Source: Mangrovicoccus sp. HB161399 (GTDB lineage Bacteria > Pseudomonadota > Alphaproteobacteria > Rhodobacterales > Rhodobacteraceae). From it: a stretch of 64,000 bases of DNA. Every line of letters starts with the position of its first letter. Positions within the stretch are counted from its first letter, which is position 1. The stretch is taken from the NCBI RefSeq assembly GCF_013184745.1, contig NZ_JAATVU010000008.1, positions 1-64,000 of the forward strand, in the 5' to 3' direction. Below, piece after piece: positions 26,989-37,069 of the stretch. Made by a program: the position numbers and the translations under genes. Under the pieces are notes generated by a model, which made no database searches, was not told where the DNA came from, and was given only the letters and a program-made list of their open reading frames with translations.

Positions 26989-28394
26989 CCGAAATCCAAC
27001 TGCAAATCCCCGTCCCCGCCTCTTCCGCCGAGCGGTCCTACTGGCTGCAGGAGGCCGGGGCCGCCCCGGCAACGCCGCCGCTCTCCGGCACCCACGAGGC
27101 CGACATCGCGATCATCGGCGGCGGGTTCTGCGGCCTCTGGACCGCGCTCCGGCTGCGCGAGGCCGATCCCGAACTGCGCATCGCCGTGCTGGAGGCCGAT
27201 CACTGCGGCGCCGGAGCCTCGGGACGCAACGGCGGGCAGGTCCACAGCTGGTTCGCCGAGATCGACCTCCTGGAACGCGTCGTCGGCGCCGAAGAGGCGC
27301 TGTCGCTGTGCACGGCCACGGCGGAAGCGATCGGCGAGCTGGAGGCGCTGCAGGCCGCCGGCACCATCGACATGCAGCTGCGGCTCGACGGCTGGTACTG
27401 GACGGCCAGCTCCAAGGCGCAGGAAGGCGCCTGGGACGGCGCGATGGACGGCTGCCGGGCGCGGGGCACGATGCCGTTCGAGACGCTCGATGCCGCCCGC
27501 ATCGCGGCGGGCACCGGCTCGGACGTTTCCTATGCCGGCATCGCCGAGACACGGGCGGGCACCGTGCATCCGGGGCGGCTGGCACTGGGTCTGCGCGACC
27601 TCGCCCTGGCGCGCGGCATCGCGATCCACGAGCGCAGCCCGGTCACCGCCATCGCGCCCGGTCGGCCCCTGGCCGTGAAGACCGCGGCTGGCAGCGTCAC
27701 CGCGCCGAAAGTGGCGCTCTGCACCAATGCCTGGGCGGCCAGCCTCCCGGAACTGGCGCGCTACATGTATGTCGTCGAAAGCCAGGTCATCGCCACCGAA
27801 CCCGCCGCCGGCACGCTCGACGCGATGGGCTGGAGCGACGGAAAGTCGATCTGCGACAGCCAGGCCAATGTGCTCTACTATCAGCGCACGACGGACGGAC
27901 GGGTGATCTTCGGGCGCGGCAGCGGCCACATCGCCTATGCCAACCGCATCGGCAGCAGCTTCAACCGCAGCCCGGAGCGCGGCCGCGGCAACGTGCGGGA
28001 ACTGGCGCGGGTCTATCCCGGCCTCGCCGGGGTTCCTGTGGCACATGACTGGTCCGGGCCGATCGACTGCACGGCCGAGCACCTGCCGGTCTTCGGCGAG
28101 AGCCGCGCCACGCCGGGCCTGTTCTACGGCGCGGGCTTCAACGGCACCGGCATCGCCCAGACGCCGGTCGGCGCGCGCATCCTGGCCAGCCTCCTGCTGG
28201 GGCGCGACGACCGCTGGAGCCGCAGCGGGCTGGTCGGGCTGGAGACCCGCACCGCGCTGCCTCCCGAACCGCTGCGCTATCTCGGCGCGCGCATCGTGCG
28301 AAGTGCCATCCGCCGCCGCAACGACCTGGAAATCGCCGGCCGGGAGCCGTCGCGCCTGCTGCGCGCGGTGTCCGATCTGAAGCCCGGCCGCTGA
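26985..28394 (+). CDS. FAD-dependent oxidoreductase, DAO family (OrdL/PuuB-like)
   Basis: A 469-residue flavoprotein. The Rossmann motif is IAIIGGGFCGLWTALRLRE, followed by GAGASGRNGGQVHSWFAEIDL, the hallmark of gamma-glutamylputrescine oxidase-like DAO proteins. The C-terminal FAD contact reads GLFYGAGFNGTGIAQTPVGARIL. The family oxidises amines or N-alkyl amino acids, and fungal amadoriases share the fold. In this operon it may oxidise an Amadori compound, or an amine released by FrlB. E. coli frl has no such gene, so its presence is a notable extra. It is coupled to frlD by ATGA. Confidence 0.82.
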   Translation: MTEIQLQIPVPASSAERSYWLQEAGAAPATPPLSGTHEADIAIIGGGFCGLWTALRLREADPELRIAVLEADHCGAGASGRNGGQVHSWFAEIDLLERVVGAEEALSLCTATAEAIGELEALQAAGTIDMQLRLDGWYWTASSKAQEGAWDGAMDGCRARGTMPFETLDAARIAAGTGSDVSYAGIAETRAGTVHPGRLALGLRDLALARGIAIHERSPVTAIAPGRPLAVKTAAGSVTAPKVALCTNAWAASLPELARYMYVVESQVIATEPAAGTLDAMGWSDGKSICDSQANVLYYQRTTDGRVIFGRGSGHIAYANRIGSSFNRSPERGRGNVRELARVYPGLAGVPVAHDWSGPIDCTAEHLPVFGESRATPGLFYGAGFNGTGIAQTPVGARILASLLLGRDDRWSRSGLVGLETRTALPPEPLRYLGARIVRSAIRRRNDLEIAGREPSRLLRAVSDLKPGR

Positions 28395-28413
28395 CCGCAA
28401 GGAGTCCACAGGA

Positions 28414-29502
28414 ATGGCACATCTCACGCTCCGCGACGTCCGCAAGACCTATGGCCACATGGAGGTTCTGCACGGCATCGACCTGGACATCCCCTCGGGC
28501 GAATTCGTGGTCTTCGTCGGCCCCTCGGGCTGCGGGAAGTCCACGCTCCTGCGCAGCATCGCCGGGCTGGAGGAGATCTCCTCGGGCGAGTTCCGCCTCG
28601 ACGGGCGGCTGATGAACCGGGTCGCCCCGGCGCGGCGCGGCATCGCCATGGTGTTCCAGAGCTACGCGCTCTACCCGCACATGACGGTGTTCGACAACAT
28701 GGCCTTCGGGCTAAAGATTGCCGGGCTGCCGCGCCGGGAGATCCGCGCGCGGATCGAACGCGCCGCCGAAAGCCTGCAGCTGGCCCCCTATCTGGACCGC
28801 TTCCCCAAGGCGCTCTCCGGCGGCCAGCGCCAGCGGGTCGCCATCGGCCGCGCCATCGTGCGCGATCCCAAGGTCTTCCTCTTCGACGAGCCCTTGTCGA
28901 ATCTCGACGCGGCGCTGCGCGTGGCGACCCGGATCGAGATCGCGCGGCTCAAGCAGGCCATGCCCGGCACGACGATGATCTACGTTACCCATGACCAAGT
29001 GGAGGCGATGACGCTGGCCGACCGGATCGTGGTGATGAACGGCGGCTCGATCGAGCAGGTCGGCACGCCGCTGGAGCTGTACCGCACCCCGGCCAACCTG
29101 TTCGTCGCCCGATTCATCGGCTCGCCCGCGATGAACGTGATCGGCGCCGAGAGCCTCGGCGGCACCGCGGTCGCGCTGGACGGCGGCGGCATCACATCGG
29201 CCGCGGCTCCGCTGGCCCGGGGCGCCAGGGTGCAATTCGGCATCCGCCCCGAGGATCTGGTGCCCGCGCCCGCCGCCGGGGCGCCCTTCCGCGGCCGGAT
29301 CGCGCTGGTCGAGCAGCTGGGAGAGGTGCAGATGGTGCATGTCGAGCTGGACGGCACCGGCGCGCCGCTGGTCGCGAAGCTGGCCGGCACGCTCGAACTC
29401 GCCGCAGGCGATGCGATCGCGCTCGGCCATGCGCCGGAGGCCGCGCATCTCTTCGGCGCGGACGGGGACAGGCTGCGCCCAGCGGCACGCTCGGCCGCCT
29501 GA
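28414..29502 (+). CDS. ABC transporter ATP-binding protein (UgpC/MalK type), frl-like operon
   Basis: A 362-residue ATPase with Walker A GPSGCGKST, Q-loop VFQSYALYPHMTV, signature LSGGQ, Walker B VFLFDEPLSNLD and switch His in YVTHDQVEAMT, all canonical, plus a C-terminal TOBE domain (FGIRPEDLVPA). It is separated from the rest of its importer by four enzyme genes and closes the operon. A strong hairpin follows. Confidence 0.9.
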   Translation: MAHLTLRDVRKTYGHMEVLHGIDLDIPSGEFVVFVGPSGCGKSTLLRSIAGLEEISSGEFRLDGRLMNRVAPARRGIAMVFQSYALYPHMTVFDNMAFGLKIAGLPRREIRARIERAAESLQLAPYLDRFPKALSGGQRQRVAIGRAIVRDPKVFLFDEPLSNLDAALRVATRIEIARLKQAMPGTTMIYVTHDQVEAMTLADRIVVMNGGSIEQVGTPLELYRTPANLFVARFIGSPAMNVIGAESLGGTAVALDGGGITSAAAPLARGARVQFGIRPEDLVPAPAAGAPFRGRIALVEQLGEVQMVHVELDGTGAPLVAKLAGTLELAAGDAIALGHAPEAAHLFGADGDRLRPAARSAA

Positions 29503-29505
29503 GGC

Positions 29506-29538
29506 GCGGCTGCCCCGCCCGTCCGGCGGGGCGGCCGC
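29506..29538. terminator. bidirectional terminator hairpin between convergent operons
   Basis: GCGGCTGCCCCGCC (29506-29519) pairs with GGCGGGGCGGCCGC (29525-29538) over 14 bp with one G-T wobble and a five-base loop. It lies exactly between the convergent ATPase and phospho-lyase genes, so it can serve both strands although no T-run is present. Confidence 0.65.
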
Positions 29539-30867
29539 TCAGAGCGCCAGCACCTGCTCCATCGCGCCGAAGAACACCAGCGCCTCGGCCTCGCCGAAGC
29601 ACAGCGGCGGGCGGATCTTCAGCACGTTGCCATGCGGGCCCGTCGCGCCCACCAGGACGCCGCGCTCCTTCAGCCCGTTGATCACCTTGCGCGCCATCGC
29701 CGCGTCGGGCCGGTTGCTGCCCGGCTCGCTGATCTCGACGCCGAGGAAGCATCCCGCGCCGCGCACGTCGCCGATCGCGGAGCCGCTGCCCTGCATCGCG
29801 CGCAGGCCCTCCATCATCGTCTTGCCGGCCGCCCGCGCGTTCTCCAGAAGCCCTTCGCTGCGGATCGTGTCGAGCACGGCAAGCCCGGCCGCCGCCGCCA
29901 GCGGGTTGCCGCCGAAGGTGTTGAAATAGCCCGCATGCATCTCGCAGAAAGCGGTCAGCACGTCGGGGCGGGACACCACGCCGGACATCGGGAAGCCGTT
30001 GCCCATCGGCTTGCCCATCGTCACCATGTCGGGCATCGCGCCGTGCCGGGCGAAGCCCCACATCGCGTCGCCGGTGCGGGCGAAGCCGGGCTGGACCTCG
30101 TCGGCGATGTAGAGCCCGCCCGCCTCGTGCACCGCCGCGACAGCGCCGTCGACCAAGCCGGGCGGCCCCGCATAGACTCCGTCGCTGGAGAAGATCGTGT
30201 CGACGATGATCGCGGCGCAGCCATGGCCCTCGGCCTCGAGGCTGGCGATCGCGCCGCGGACCCGCGCGGCGAAGCTGCCGCCGGGATCGTTGTCGCCGGA
30301 GCGGAAAGCCTCGGGCGGGGCGACGGTGCGCACATGCGCCGGCACCGATCGGTCGGAGCGCGAGCCCGGCGAGATCGCCGTCGTCGAGGCGCTGTTGCCG
30401 TGATAGGCGAGGTCGGTGACGATCACGCCGCGCTTGCCGGTGAAGGCCTCGGCCATGCGCAGCGCCAGGTCGTTGCTTTCCGAGCCGGTGCAGGTCAGCA
30501 CCACGTTGTCGAGACCGGCGGGATATTCCGCCAGCAGCCGCTCAGCGTAGTCGTGCACGATGTCGACCAGATAGCGGGTGTTGGTGTTCAGCACCGCCGC
30601 CTGCCGCCCGATCGCCTCGGCCACCGCCGGATGGGAATGGCCGATGCAGGGCACGTTGTTGTAGAGGTCGAGATAGCGCGTGCCGTCCGCCGCCTGCATC
30701 CAGGAGCCGCTGGCGCTGGCCATGTGGATGGGCTTGTCGTAGAACAGCACCGACGAGGCGCCGAAGGTCGCCTTGCGCCGCGCAAGCGCGCGGGCCAGGT
30801 CGGGATCATCGACCTGCGAGGTTTCGTCGAAGCGGTTCAGCTCGATGACTTCGCCGATTTCGGTCAT
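29539..30867 (-). CDS. class III aminotransferase-fold phospho-lyase, probable 5-phosphohydroxy-L-lysine (or phosphoethanolamine) phospho-lyase
   Basis: A 442-residue PLP enzyme. The start at 30867 (MTEIGEV) has GGAAGGAC upstream; 30894 would overlap the kinase gene. The PLP lysine Lys286 sits in DMVTMGKPMGNGFPM, nearly identical to the human AGXT2L1/2 phospho-lyases (MGKPMGNGHP, from memory). Other marks are TGSESNDLALRMAEAFTGKRGVIV and IADEVQPGFARTG. Those enzymes eliminate phosphate and ammonia from phosphoethanolamine or 5-phosphohydroxylysine rather than transaminate. The APH-type kinase directly upstream supports hydroxylysine: phosphorylation, then elimination to 2-aminoadipate semialdehyde. 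Last gene of a six-gene leftward operon. Confidence 0.8.
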   Translation of the reverse strand: MTEIGEVIELNRFDETSQVDDPDLARALARRKATFGASSVLFYDKPIHMASASGSWMQAADGTRYLDLYNNVPCIGHSHPAVAEAIGRQAAVLNTNTRYLVDIVHDYAERLLAEYPAGLDNVVLTCTGSESNDLALRMAEAFTGKRGVIVTDLAYHGNSASTTAISPGSRSDRSVPAHVRTVAPPEAFRSGDNDPGGSFAARVRGAIASLEAEGHGCAAIIVDTIFSSDGVYAGPPGLVDGAVAAVHEAGGLYIADEVQPGFARTGDAMWGFARHGAMPDMVTMGKPMGNGFPMSGVVSRPDVLTAFCEMHAGYFNTFGGNPLAAAAGLAVLDTIRSEGLLENARAAGKTMMEGLRAMQGSGSAIGDVRGAGCFLGVEISEPGSNRPDAAMARKVINGLKERGVLVGATGPHGNVLKIRPPLCFGEAEALVFFGAMEQVLAL

Positions 30868-30886
30868 GGGAGGTCCTTCCGGAATC

Positions 30887-31859
30887 TCAGGCATGTTGGG
30901 AGAGGAAGCGCTCGGCCAGGGCGAGCGTGTCTTGCGCGAAACCGCCCCCGGCCACCTGGCCGAAGGGCGTCTCGGAATGGGTGGCGGCCCAGGCGCTCAG
31001 CTGGATGCGGCGCAGCATGACGAAGGCCGGAATCATCGCCTCGTGTTCCGCCGCCAGCGGCGCGACGCGGCGGTAGCCGTCGAGCCAGGCGGCCAGGCAC
31101 TCGCCGTAGCGCGGATCGGCTTCCAATGCGCTGACGGAACCGGCGAAATCGACCATGAACCATCCCTGGCCGCAATCGTCGAAATCGATCACCGCCAGGC
31201 GGTCCTCCTGCGCCAGCAGGTTGCCGGGCTTCATGTCGGAATGGATCAGCCCCCAGCGGTCAGGCGCGCGGCCATAGGCATCGGTGATCGCGCGCAGCCG
31301 CAGCACGGCACGCTCGAGCAGCGCGATGCCCTCGCGGCCGAGGCCGGGCGCGATCCGCCAGTCGCCCCAGTCGGCATCGGGACCGATGCAGCTGTCCCAG
31401 TCCCAGGTCCGCCGCGCGAACCCCGCCGGCGGGGTCCAGGCGCGCGCATGGAGATGCAACCGCGCGGTCACGCCGCCGAGCGCGCCGAACCACTGCACGA
31501 GATCGCCGGTCTCGTCGGGCGGCACGCCGGGAAAGTACTCGAAGGCCGTCACCAGCATCTCCGTGCCGTCCGCGGCGAAGCGCGACAGGGCCGCGCCCGA
31601 GCGGCAGGGAACCGGTGCCGGGGCATGGACCGCGCCGTCCGCGCGCAGGGCCGCGACCCAGGCCAGTTCCGACAGGATTTCCGCCTCGGAGTTGTAGCCC
31701 GGGCGCTGCACGCGGAAGACCAGCGGCGCCTCCGGCCGCTCCAGCAGGAACGTGGCGTTCTCGGAGACCGCAAGCAGCCGCACCGGCGCGTCGCCGGGCA
31801 GGTCCCAATCCGGCAGGCAGGTCCTCAGCCCCCGCTCCAGCAGCGCGATGTAGGCGGCA

Positions 31860-31870
<11 letters not shown>
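30887..31870 (-). CDS. aminoglycoside phosphotransferase-family kinase, probable hydroxylysine kinase
   Basis: A 327-residue protein-kinase-like small-molecule kinase. The catalytic loop is LIHSDMKPGNLL and the metal-binding motif VIDFDDCGQGWF. It starts at 31870 (MLYDAAY), overlapping the ATPase gene by 11 bp. Homoserine kinases and choline kinases share the fold. The pairing with an AGXT2L-like lyase is the arrangement expected for hydroxylysine kinase (AGPHD1/HYKK) and 5-phosphohydroxylysine phospho-lyase. Ethanolamine as substrate is possible. Antibiotic resistance is unlikely in this context. Confidence 0.75.
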
Positions 31871-32990
<1,120 letters not shown>

Positions 32991-32992
32991 GG

Positions 32993-33883
32993 TCAGTCGT
33001 CCTGGGCGGTGCGCATCGTCCGCCAGAGCAGCGCGGTCATCCCCGCGATGACGATCAGGAGCATGGCCGCCATGGCACAGGCTTCGCCCAGATCGAGGCT
33101 CACGAAGGCGCGCCGGTAGATGAAATAGCTGATGAGGTCGGTGGCGGTGCCGGGGCCGCCGCGGGTCATGATGTAGATGATGTCATAGGTCTTGATCGCG
33201 AAGATCATCCGGATCAGCAGCGTGATCGCGATGACCGGCTTCATCATCGGCAGGGTGATGTGCCAGAACCGCTGCAGCGCCGAGGCGCCGTCGACGCGCG
33301 CGGCCTCGTAGGGTTCGGCCGGCAGCGAGGACAGCCCGGCCAGCAGCAGAACCACCATGAAGGACACCTGGTGCCAGATGTCGACGAGAACGACGGTCCA
33401 GAACGCCATGTCCGGCGCGCCGAGCCAGTTCACCGGCTCGATGCCCACGGTCGAGAGCAGCCAGTTCACGATGCCCAGCGTCGGATGCAGGATCATCCGC
33501 CACATCAGGCCGACCACCACCGGGTTGATCAGCAGCGGGCACAGCAGGATCAGGTAGTAGACGCCCTTGCCGCGCTCGGTGTCGTTCAGCATCAGCGCGA
33601 CCAGCAGGCCGATGGCGAACTGGATCGACACCACCGCCAGCACGAAAAGCACCGTGATCCAAGCCGCATGCAGGAACTCTCCGTCCCCTGCCGCCTTGGC
33701 ATAGTTCCCGAAGCCCGCGAAATTGTCGTAGCCGGGCATGATCAGCGTGTAGTCGAAGAAGGAGGTGGTCCCGGCCCAGAGGATCGGGAACAGGACCACC
33801 GCCGCGAGAAGCGCGAGACCCGGCGCCGTCAGCATCCAGCCGAAGCGCCGGTCGCGCATCTCCATCGGAGTCGCAGCCGTCAT
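32993..33883 (-). CDS. ABC transporter permease (MalF type)
   Basis: A 296-residue inner-membrane protein. The start at 33883 (MTAATPMEM) is 4 bp after the binding-protein stop; a start a few codons later (MEMRDRRF) is possible. The first helix is WMLTAPGLALLAAVVLFPILWAG and the EAA loop YEAARVDGASALQRFWHITLPMM. Confidence 0.88.
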   Translation of the reverse strand: MTAATPMEMRDRRFGWMLTAPGLALLAAVVLFPILWAGTTSFFDYTLIMPGYDNFAGFGNYAKAAGDGEFLHAAWITVLFVLAVVSIQFAIGLLVALMLNDTERGKGVYYLILLCPLLINPVVVGLMWRMILHPTLGIVNWLLSTVGIEPVNWLGAPDMAFWTVVLVDIWHQVSFMVVLLLAGLSSLPAEPYEAARVDGASALQRFWHITLPMMKPVIAITLLIRMIFAIKTYDIIYIMTRGGPGTATDLISYFIYRRAFVSLDLGEACAMAAMLLIVIAGMTALLWRTMRTAQDD

Positions 33884-33887
33884 CGCG

Positions 33888-35162
33888 TCACTTCTGCCGC
33901 CCGTCCTTGGCCGCCATCTCGTCGAATTCCGCCGCCGCGGTGTCGAGCGCCTCCTGCGCGGTCTTCTCGCCCGCAACCGCCAGAGACAGCTCGCGTCCCA
34001 GCACTTCGACGAATTGCGGCGTGTAGGTGAAGGTCGGGAAGTTGTGGCTGCCCAGCAGAAGCTCCTTCAGCGCGACGGTCTGCGGGTACTTGGCGATCAC
34101 CTCCTCGTCGTCGAACACGTCGAGCCGGGTCGGCGAGCCGCCGAGCAGCGCGCGTTTCTTGGCGATCTCGGGGCTTTCGACCCATTGCAGGAATTTCCAG
34201 GCGGCATCCGGGTTCGGCGAGGATTTCGGGATCGCCCAGCCCCAGGCGCCGTTGAGCGATCCGCCCTCTTCCGGCGTCTGGCCCGGCACACCCATGATCT
34301 CGGCCTTGCCGACCACGGCCGAAGACGACGGATCGTCCACCGCGGCGCGGAAGAAGTTGTAGGTGATGTAGCTGTAGGCCTGGCCCTGGCTGAAGACGTT
34401 GAACGCCTCGTCGAAGGAGAAGCTCGCCGCGCCGACCGGACCATAGTCGTTGAGGTTCTTGATGTAGGTCTCCAGCGCGGCGACGCCTTCGGGGCTGTTG
34501 AAGGTGGCGTGCCAGCCCTCGTCCATGAAGCTGCCGCCAGAGGCGAAGAGGTAGTTCGACCATTCCATCGCGATCGGGTCGGGCCGCAGCCCCTGGTTGA
34601 CCACGCCGTACTGGCCGTCCTTGGTGAAGAACGCGACCTGCCTGAGATACTCGTCCCAGGTCTCCGGCGCCTTCAGCTCGCTGCCGGTCGCCTCCAGATA
34701 GGCCGCCTTGTTCGCCTCGTCCTCCAGAAGGTCGGTGCGGTACAGGAGCCCCATCGCGTAGTTGTAGAAGGGCAGCATATAGGTCGTGCCCTCGACCTGG
34801 CCGACCAGGTCCATCATCGCAGGCACATAGACCGAGGTGTCGAACCCGTCTGCCTCGATCCGGTCGTCGAGCGGCTGCATCCAGCCGGCCTTGTAGAACT
34901 CGCCCACCCAGTAGAAATCGACCACGATGGCCGAATAGCTGCCCGAGCGCGCGACCAGCTGCGGCACCAGCTTGGTGTGCATCTCGGCATAGTTGACCAC
35001 TTCGAGATTGACCTTGATGCCGGTCTCTTCCTCGAATTCGGGCAGGAGCTGCTGGATATAGGTCGTGTCGGGCACGGCCTCCATCAGGATGTTGACCTCT
35101 TCGGCCTGGGCCGCGGCCGCCAGGGCGAGACCGCTGAGGGAGGCAAGCAGGATGCGTTTCAT
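33888..35162 (-). CDS. ABC transporter substrate-binding protein (family 1)
   Basis: A 424-residue periplasmic binding protein. The start at 35162 gives a short clean signal peptide, MKRILLASLSGLALAAAAQA, before EEVNILMEA. The fold is that of sugar/polyol binders (QQLLPEFEEETGIKVNLEVVNYAEMHTKL, LNGAWGWAIPKSSPNPDAAWKFLQW). The partners suggest a hydroxylated or glycosylated amino acid as ligand rather than a plain sugar; this is inference from context. Confidence 0.88.
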   Translation of the reverse strand: MKRILLASLSGLALAAAAQAEEVNILMEAVPDTTYIQQLLPEFEEETGIKVNLEVVNYAEMHTKLVPQLVARSGSYSAIVVDFYWVGEFYKAGWMQPLDDRIEADGFDTSVYVPAMMDLVGQVEGTTYMLPFYNYAMGLLYRTDLLEDEANKAAYLEATGSELKAPETWDEYLRQVAFFTKDGQYGVVNQGLRPDPIAMEWSNYLFASGGSFMDEGWHATFNSPEGVAALETYIKNLNDYGPVGAASFSFDEAFNVFSQGQAYSYITYNFFRAAVDDPSSSAVVGKAEIMGVPGQTPEEGGSLNGAWGWAIPKSSPNPDAAWKFLQWVESPEIAKKRALLGGSPTRLDVFDDEEVIAKYPQTVALKELLLGSHNFPTFTYTPQFVEVLGRELSLAVAGEKTAQEALDTAAAEFDEMAAKDGRQK

Positions 35163-35200
35163 GGGGATCTCCGTGCTGGGGGTGCCGGACTTGGCGTCGG

Positions 35201-36013
35201 CTATTTGAGGGCTCCGAGGGAAAGGCCCTTGATCAGGTATTTCTGCAGGAAGGGCAGCAGGACGAGCACCGGCGCCAGCGCCAGCAGCGTGGCCGCGGCC
35301 AGCGGCGCGATGTTCACCCCGGCATGGGTCTCCATGCTGGCCAGCCCGACGGCCAGGGTCTGGCTGCCGTGGTCGCCGAGGATCAGCGCGTAGAGGAACT
35401 CGTTCCAGCTCATGATGAAGCCCAGAAGGCCGGCTGCGATGATCCCGGGCATGGCGACCGGAACGGTGATCATCCGGAAGGCCTGCCAGCGGCTGGCCCC
35501 GTCGGAGCGCGCGGCCTCCTCCAGCGACCGGGTGTCGGCATCGAAGAAGCTGACCATGATCCAGGCCATGAAGGGCAGGTTGACGGCGACATGGGCGATG
35601 GTGATCGCCACGAGACCGGGCACGGGCAGGAGCGTCATGAAGACCAGGAACATCGGCAGCACCAGCACGATCGGCGGGATCATCTGGCTGGCCAGGACGC
35701 CCAGCAGCAGCGGCCAGCCGCCGGTGCGGTAGCGCGCCGAGGCATAGGCCATCATCGCGGCGGCAGGCAGCGAGACCAGCGTCGCGGCGACGGCGACCGC
35801 CACCGAGTTGCCGAACCACTTGCCGAAATCGTACTGCGTCAGCACCTCGGCATAGTTGTGCAGGCCGATCTGGCCGATCTCGGGCGGCAGCTTGTAGGCC
35901 GTCAGCTTGTCGGTCAGGCTGACGCGCAGCACCCAGAGCAGCGGCAGCGCGATCGCCGCCGAGAACCCGGCCAGCACCAGGTGCCGCGCGAGGACAGCCA
36001 GCTTCGGCCTCAT
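35201..36013 (-). CDS. ABC transporter permease (MalG type), first gene of the operon
   Basis: A 270-residue protein with first helix HLVLAGFSAAIALPLLWVLRVSL, EAA loop LEEAARSDGASRWQAFRMITVPV and C-terminus KYLIKGLSLGALK. It stands before the binding-protein gene, whereas binding protein first is the usual order. The operon promoter must lie in the 245-bp region shared with the divergent btpA-like gene. Confidence 0.88.
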   Translation of the reverse strand: MRPKLAVLARHLVLAGFSAAIALPLLWVLRVSLTDKLTAYKLPPEIGQIGLHNYAEVLTQYDFGKWFGNSVAVAVAATLVSLPAAAMMAYASARYRTGGWPLLLGVLASQMIPPIVLVLPMFLVFMTLLPVPGLVAITIAHVAVNLPFMAWIMVSFFDADTRSLEEAARSDGASRWQAFRMITVPVAMPGIIAAGLLGFIMSWNEFLYALILGDHGSQTLAVGLASMETHAGVNIAPLAAATLLALAPVLVLLPFLQKYLIKGLSLGALK

Positions 36014-36029
36014 CTCCCCTTCCCCGGAA

Positions 36030-36047
36030 TTTGTTCGCCTTTGTTTG
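36030..36047. promoter_or_regulatory. DeoR-type direct repeat upstream of the permease operon
   Basis: TTTGTTCG (36030-36037) and TTTGTTTG (36040-36047) are direct repeats with a 10-bp period, 17 bp before the start of the leftward operon. They resemble the boxes near the DeoR gene and are probable repressor sites. Confidence 0.5.
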
Positions 36048-36130
36048 CCAAACCGTGGACTCCTTGCGGTTCAAGGCCATCCTTGCCGTCCGATGTGCTT
36101 ATTGCAACAATTTTTTGTAAATCTTCTTGC

Positions 36131-36151
36131 TTGTTTGTTTGTTTTTGTGCG
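36131..36151. promoter_or_regulatory. T/G-rich repeat upstream of the btpA-like gene
   Basis: TTGTTTGTTTGTTTTTGTGCG-type sequence, in a locally AT-rich patch, lies about 110 bp before the rightward gene. It shares the TTTGTTTG core with the box at 36040-36047 and may be a second DeoR site or part of the promoters. Confidence 0.35.
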
Positions 36152-36258
36152 TATTGGATGGCAATGCCGCTTATCCGGGCATGGCGCCGGGCAGATTCCG
36201 GACATGCCCCAAGGACTTCCGCAGGACACGGCGCCTGCGGCCCAAGGAAAAGGAAGAC

Positions 36259-37062
36259 ATGATGGCCCTCGACTTCTTCGGATCCCGCCCGAAAGGCGTG
36301 ATCGCCATGGCGCATATCGGCGCCCTGCCCGGCTCGCCGCTCTACGATGCCGACGGCGGCATGCACAAGCTGATCGACGATGTCGCCGAGGACATCGGGA
36401 ACCTGCAGGCCGGCGGCGTCCATGCGATCATGTTCGGCAACGAGAACGACCGCCCCTACCAGCTGAAGGCCTGCCCGCAATCGCTGGCGGCGATGACCGC
36501 GATCGTGATGGCGGTGAAGCCGATGTTGAAGGTGCCCTTCGGCGTCAACTACCTGTGGGATCCGGCCGGCTCGGTCGCGATGGCCAACGCCACCGGCGCC
36601 TCCTTCGCGCGCGAGATCTTCACCGGGCTCTTCGCCTCGGACATGGGGCTGTGGGAACCCAATGCCGCCGAGGCGCTGCGGCTGCGGCGCAATCTCGGCT
36701 GCAAGGACCTCAAGCTGCTGTTCAACATCAACGCCGAATTCGCCTCCAGCCTCGACGCCCGCCCGATCGAGCTGCGCGCGAAAAGCGCGGTCTTCTCCTC
36801 GCTGGCCGACGCCATCCTGGTCTCGGGGCCGCTCACCGGCCAGTCGGCCGAGACCTCGGACCTGCGCAAGGTGCGCGAGGCGGTGCCGGACACGCCGGTC
36901 CTGGCCAATACCGGCGTGCGGCTCGACACCGTGAAGGAGATCATGTCGATCGCCGACGGCTGCGTCATCGGCACCCACTTCAAGATCGGCGGCGACACCT
37001 GGAACAAGGTTGATCCCGAGCGGGTGAAGCGCTTCATGGACGTGATCGACACCCTTGGATGA
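36259..37062 (+). CDS. BtpA/SgcQ-family TIM-barrel protein
   Basis: A 267-residue protein; ATG 36259 and ATG 36262 are both possible behind AAGGAAAAGGAAG. The sequence VIAMAHIGALPGSPLYD, GVHAIMFGNENDRPY and GVNYLWDPAGSVAMANATGASFAREIFTG is characteristic of the BtpA family. BtpA was first linked to photosystem I in cyanobacteria. Members in sugar-catabolic clusters (SgcQ) are presumed enzymes of phosphorylated sugar metabolism. Here it forms a pair with an FGGY kinase 7 bp downstream. Reaction unknown. Confidence 0.85.
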   Translation: MMALDFFGSRPKGVIAMAHIGALPGSPLYDADGGMHKLIDDVAEDIGNLQAGGVHAIMFGNENDRPYQLKACPQSLAAMTAIVMAVKPMLKVPFGVNYLWDPAGSVAMANATGASFAREIFTGLFASDMGLWEPNAAEALRLRRNLGCKDLKLLFNINAEFASSLDARPIELRAKSAVFSSLADAILVSGPLTGQSAETSDLRKVREAVPDTPVLANTGVRLDTVKEIMSIADGCVIGTHFKIGGDTWNKVDPERVKRFMDVIDTLG

Positions 37063-37069
37063 GCCTTCC

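Noticed and set aside
36131-36151. TTTG microsatellite-like run as a repeat element
   Set aside because: Too short and embedded in a divergent promoter region; better explained as regulatory boxes.
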